A stretch of 10,187 nt of DNA from Bacteroidales bacterium (lineage in GTDB: Bacteria; Bacteroidota; Bacteroidia; Bacteroidales; B18-G4), in the NCBI GenBank assembly GCA_023132505.1, contig JAGLYE010000039.1, positions 1 to 10,187 on the forward strand. Direction: 5' to 3'. Positions 7,474-10,187 of this stretch are shown piece after piece (position 1 is the first letter of the stretch; each line of letters starts with the position of its first letter). The notes below the pieces were generated by a model. It saw only the letters and a list, made by a program, of their open reading frames with translations, was not told where the DNA came from and searched no databases. The translations under genes were made by a program, and so were the position numbers.

Positions 7474-7557
7474 CTAGATAAAGCGTAAAAACAACGCCGG
7501 ATTACTGAAGGCCATAATGGAAATCAGGCAGGTAAGGGCAATAATGGTGATGATCAT
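7474..7557 (-). pseudogene. 27-codon remnant resembling the N-terminus of a Bacteroidota rhomboid protease
   Basis: On the minus strand an ATG (7557-7555) lies one base after the TAG (7561-7559) of the membrane-protein gene, the tight TAGtATG spacing expected of a coupled downstream gene. It encodes 27 residues, beginning MIITIIALTCLISIMAF and continuing SNPALFLRF, then stops with TAG at 7476-7474. A first helix followed by (A/S)F-(S/N)-N-x-x-LF is how I remember the start of one group of Bacteroidota rhomboid intramembrane proteases, in which a FNPYxxxxRxxWYR segment should follow. Nothing like that follows in any frame before the dehydrogenase start at 7422, so the catalytic Ser/His helices are absent. 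It could instead be a genuine single-helix small protein. The family link rests on memory and short length. Confidence 0.4.
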
Positions 7558-7558
7558 A

Positions 7559-8401
7559 CTATCTTCCGGTTACAACCTCTCCGGCCGAATAATCGAATTC
7601 CGAACCCAGCACACTATGAGGTATCACAAAGATTGCCAGGGTGATAATGGCTGCAAAAACAGGCCAGAATCTGTTCTTCGGATATATTCTCAGAACAATA
7701 TAGGCAATAACCCAAACAATAAAAGCAGCCATCGTCTTGGTGTCGGTAAGATCACTTCCCCAAGGCCAGCCGGTCCACCAATCGCCGAATGCATATTTCT
7801 GCATTAGAGGGCCCATCATCAATCCTCCTATCAGCATGGAAAGCACAGCTAGTAATGCATAAATTCGGACCTTTTTGCCTCTTCTCAAGGCCTCCACAGC
7901 AGCCATGGTAGAAAGTAGCAGGGCTGTAAAGATGAGGAATACATGAGGAAACGGGATCCAAGACGGGATATAGTCTTTAAACCGGATCACCGTAGGCTCC
8001 TCTGTCAGCACGAACTCTTTATCTAGTTTTTTCAATATGATTCGATATGCCAGTTTTCCTGCCGGCGGCTGTGTCGGAAGAATTGCTATTAGTTTGTCAC
8101 CTTCACTTGTCATTTCAACTACCGACCATTCATCCTTAGTGTTGTTCTTCTTAAATTCACATTTAGCTGTGATTCCATTAAGCGTTTCTCCAGTGAATTC
8201 AACCAGGGGTATCAATGACTTTTCACCCGGTTCCTTTTCTTTTTCCCAGCTTCTTAATAATTTAAAATCAAGTGGCTGACCATCGACTTCGATGTTTCCT
8301 TTTTGCGGATACGTAGGGCCTGTCATACGCTGGTAGTACAACACAGTACCTGTGAGTAAAATGGCAAAGATCCAGATCAAAATATTTGTGAATAATTTCA
8401 T
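7559..8401 (-). CDS. Uncharacterised membrane protein: N-terminal helix, exported domain, four C-terminal helices
   Basis: A 280-residue protein I cannot assign to a named family. A first membrane helix (about 5-23) is followed by a soluble, probably periplasmic, beta-rich domain (about 25-148, with LPTQPPAGKLAYRIIL at 108-123 suggesting an Ig-like fold). Four more helices follow: about 151-170, 178-200, 222-240 and 246-264. Between helices 3 and 4 lies a conspicuous Trp/Gly-rich loop, FGDWWTGWPWGSDLTDTKT (205-223), leading into an AFIVW helix. The arrangement loosely recalls the WWD haem-handling loop of CcsA/CcmF cytochrome c assembly proteins, but the WxWDxxE pattern is not met, so this is only an analogy. 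His153 and His262, near the ends of helices 2 and 5, could be ligands. It follows the GH3/serine hydrolase gene by 58 bases on the same strand and is followed after one base by the rhomboid-like fragment, so the three may be one operon. Confidence 0.7.
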   Translation of the reverse strand: MKLFTNILIWIFAILLTGTVLYYQRMTGPTYPQKGNIEVDGQPLDFKLLRSWEKEKEPGEKSLIPLVEFTGETLNGITAKCEFKKNNTKDEWSVVEMTSEGDKLIAILPTQPPAGKLAYRIILKKLDKEFVLTEEPTVIRFKDYIPSWIPFPHVFLIFTALLLSTMAAVEALRRGKKVRIYALLAVLSMLIGGLMMGPLMQKYAFGDWWTGWPWGSDLTDTKTMAAFIVWVIAYIVLRIYPKNRFWPVFAAIITLAIFVIPHSVLGSEFDYSAGEVVTGR

Positions 8402-8459
8402 GCTATTTATAAGTTATTAGTTTGCTATTACATTAACCGTAAAACGGAAGAATTGTTTT

Positions 8460-10187
8460 TCAACGACCTGAATTTTCAATCGCATCATAAAAAACCTGAT
8501 GCAGGTTTGTCCTGATATCGTATTCCATGATCTTGTTGTTGTACATATCGGGATGTACCCTATTGGATAAAAAGATGTACACCAGGCCGTTTTCAGGATC
8601 TGCCCATGCATAGGTTCCGGTAAAACCGGAATGTCCAAAACTTGATGAAGAAACTGACTTGCAGGTCGGGCCATCCTCATCATATTCCAGCATAGGCTTG
8701 TCAAAGCCTATCCCCCTCCGGTTCCCGTTCAGGGGGAATTGGGTACTGGTGAACTCTTCCAGCACATACTCATCCACATAACGATCACCCCCATAAACTC
8801 CGCCATCAAGAAACAACTGCATGATTACAGCCATATCAAATGCATTGGAAAATAGCCCTGCATGCCCTGAAACACCGCCCAACATGGCAGCGCCCTGATC
8901 ATGTACATCGCCTCTCAGCATCTGCATCCTGAAAATTTTATCATCTTCCGTTGGGGCAATCATTTCCTTCCCAAAACGCCGTAATGGCAAATATCCCATG
9001 GTTGACAACCCCAGTGGACGATAATAGCTTTCTTCTGTGTAATCCTCAAAAGATGAATTGATGATGTTCTCCATAGCTTCCTTCAACAGATAAAAGCCAA
9101 GGTCACTGTATCTGTACCTGCTGTTCTCGCACAACGAAGAAAACCTTATGCTGTCAAGGATCTCATAATAATAATCCTTGTGTATATACATGCCCTCAGC
9201 CACTCTAACGGGGTATTCTTCACTTATTTCCTCATGGTAGATATCCGGATCAATTTCCTTTCCGTCAACTGTGTATCTGAAATAGGGTATCCAGGCCCTG
9301 AACCTCGATTGATGAGCCAATAACTCCCTGATAATGACATTCTCTTTATTAGTTTTGGTGAGATAAGGAAGATAGCGCGACAATCTTTGATCGATATCTA
9401 CCTTTCCTTTCCCATACATATCCATCATGCTAAGCGCTGTAGCTGCAATCTTAGTGAGCGAGGCCAGGTCATAGAGATCGCCCTGGCTGACTTCCTGCTT
9501 CCTGTCGTAGGTATGATACCCAAACGATTTATGATAAAATATTTTCCCATCCTTTGCAGCCAGCACCTGGCACCCGGGATATGCTTTGAGCCTGATCCCC
9601 GAAAGGGCAATGGAATCAGCTTTTGCAATGAAAGAGTCGCAGATGCCAAGTATGGCCGGGTCGGCAAATTTAAAGCGTATAGCCTGCGTTTCTATACCGG
9701 TGCCGGCCTCAAACAGGCCGTCGATGCCAACAGGCAACTTAGCCTTTGCCCCTATTCCGCCAAAGATAATTTCCGCAGCTATCTCTTCGGCCATGAGATT
9801 ATCCTGGTATGAAATGATAACAGCCTCCGGCAATTGTGTTGAACCCAATTCAGACAGTGCATAAGGGCTGGCAAACAGATCAAGGATCACTTTTTTCCTG
9901 CCGTTAAGTTCCCTCACGAAAGACCAGGTTCCATCAGGGATTCCATAGCTCTTGAAAGAAAAAATATTGGTATTCCTTATTCCTACGATTAGCAGGTTAT
10001 AATCTTTCAGCTCAGCAAAGAGTTTTTCTACATCTTTCTTTTTTGCCTTTAAGGGAAGCTCGAATCTGTCAATCCTGTCATACAGGCTCAGCGTTTTCCA
10101 AAATTGATCATCTTCAGGATATCCTCCTGCAGAAATGTATGCTATGTTAAGAGTATCCAGATGTGTTAGTGGAAGGATGTTATTTTC
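8460..10187 (-). CDS. GH3 glycosidase (NagZ-like) fused to a beta-lactamase-family serine hydrolase, N-terminal part missing
   Basis: The frame is open to the right edge, so the gene starts outside the window and the GTG at 9917 is internal. About 575 codons are visible. The first part (ILPLTHLDTLNIAYIS onward, bases 10187 to about 9600) looks like the C-terminal alpha/beta domain of GH3 enzymes; the catalytic GH3 barrel is off the window. The second part is a class C beta-lactamase/DD-peptidase-like domain: SLTK with the nucleophile Ser at 9461-9459, the YSD motif (YxN-like) at 9110-9102, and HSG at 8633-8625 in place of KTG. SGHAGLFSNAFDMA is also typical of this fold. GH3-serine hydrolase fusions of about 1000 residues are common in Bacteroidota and are presumed exported envelope enzymes. 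By family the GH3 part would remove N-acetylglucosamine and the hydrolase part would act on a peptide or ester bond; neither is shown here. All three hydrolase motifs are intact. Confidence 0.87.
   Translation of the reverse strand, partial: ENNILPLTHLDTLNIAYISAGGYPEDDQFWKTLSLYDRIDRFELPLKAKKKDVEKLFAELKDYNLLIVGIRNTNIFSFKSYGIPDGTWSFVRELNGRKKVILDLFASPYALSELGSTQLPEAVIISYQDNLMAEEIAAEIIFGGIGAKAKLPVGIDGLFEAGTGIETQAIRFKFADPAILGICDSFIAKADSIALSGIRLKAYPGCQVLAAKDGKIFYHKSFGYHTYDRKQEVSQGDLYDLASLTKIAATALSMMDMYGKGKVDIDQRLSRYLPYLTKTNKENVIIRELLAHQSRFRAWIPYFRYTVDGKEIDPDIYHEEISEEYPVRVAEGMYIHKDYYYEILDSIRFSSLCENSRYRYSDLGFYLLKEAMENIINSSFEDYTEESYYRPLGLSTMGYLPLRRFGKEMIAPTEDDKIFRMQMLRGDVHDQGAAMLGGVSGHAGLFSNAFDMAVIMQLFLDGGVYGGDRYVDEYVLEEFTSTQFPLNGNRRGIGFDKPMLEYDEDGPTCKSVSSSSFGHSGFTGTYAWADPENGLVYIFLSNRVHPDMYNNKIMEYDIRTNLHQVFYDAIENSGR

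Noticed and set aside
7517..7807. 96-codon plus-strand open frame across the membrane-protein 3' end
   Set aside because: Most of it is antisense to the membrane protein and the rhomboid-like stub, and its translation has no recognisable feature.
8615..8631. Perfect 7-bp inverted repeat TTCCGGT-AAA-ACCGGAA
   Set aside because: It lies inside the serine hydrolase coding region over the conserved HSGFTGT motif; the symmetry follows from Gly/Thr/Ser/Phe codons.
9387..9812. 141-codon open frame on the plus strand
   Set aside because: It is antisense to the GH3/serine hydrolase gene, which has intact conserved motifs across the same bases; the antisense frame is incidental.

Overview
The window looks like a chromosomal piece of a Bacteroidota (Bacteroidales-like) bacterium. 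The evidence is three secreted proteins that each end in a type IX secretion system (T9SS) type A sorting domain with an FPNPA/YPNPA/WPNPA-type motif, a ParE of the Bacteroidota type (EGDSASGS in the TOPRIM domain), a GH3-serine hydrolase fusion, moderate GC and the absence of strong Shine-Dalgarno sequences. No tRNA, rRNA, CRISPR array, insertion sequence or phage gene was seen.

Layout. Bases 1-1055 (+) hold the 3' part of a geranylgeranyl reductase-family flavoprotein. Bases 1120-4626 (+) hold three consecutive T9SS cargo genes: a short chimeric protein, a 511-residue propeller-like protein, and a 405-residue Asp-box (BNR) propeller protein. The first and third share a near-identical N-terminal module. 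Bases 4749-6617 (+) encode topoisomerase IV subunit B. It converges on a short-chain dehydrogenase (6658-7422, -). Upstream of that, also on the minus strand, are a 27-codon fragment resembling the N-terminus of a Bacteroidota rhomboid protease (7474-7557), a five-helix membrane protein of unknown function (7559-8401), and the C-terminal part of a GH3 glycosidase/beta-lactamase-like fusion (8460 to the right edge).

The genes do not form one pathway. The T9SS cluster is probably cell-surface or secreted protein. The right-hand minus-strand block (GH3/serine hydrolase, membrane protein, rhomboid fragment) has operon-like spacing and may concern the cell envelope.

The most notable points are sequence-level. 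(1) The first T9SS gene is a mosaic: its first 76 codons match the third gene, with identity rising from about 85% to 98.6% just before an abrupt junction to an unrelated tail. (2) Two arrays of exactly five heptamers of one family, CCAG(C/T)A(A/T), occur 6 kb apart, one inside a coding sequence and one filling a convergent gap. (3) A degraded rhomboid-like gene start survives in an operon. I see no convincing new defence, mobile or RNA system; these are evolutionary and structural signals.
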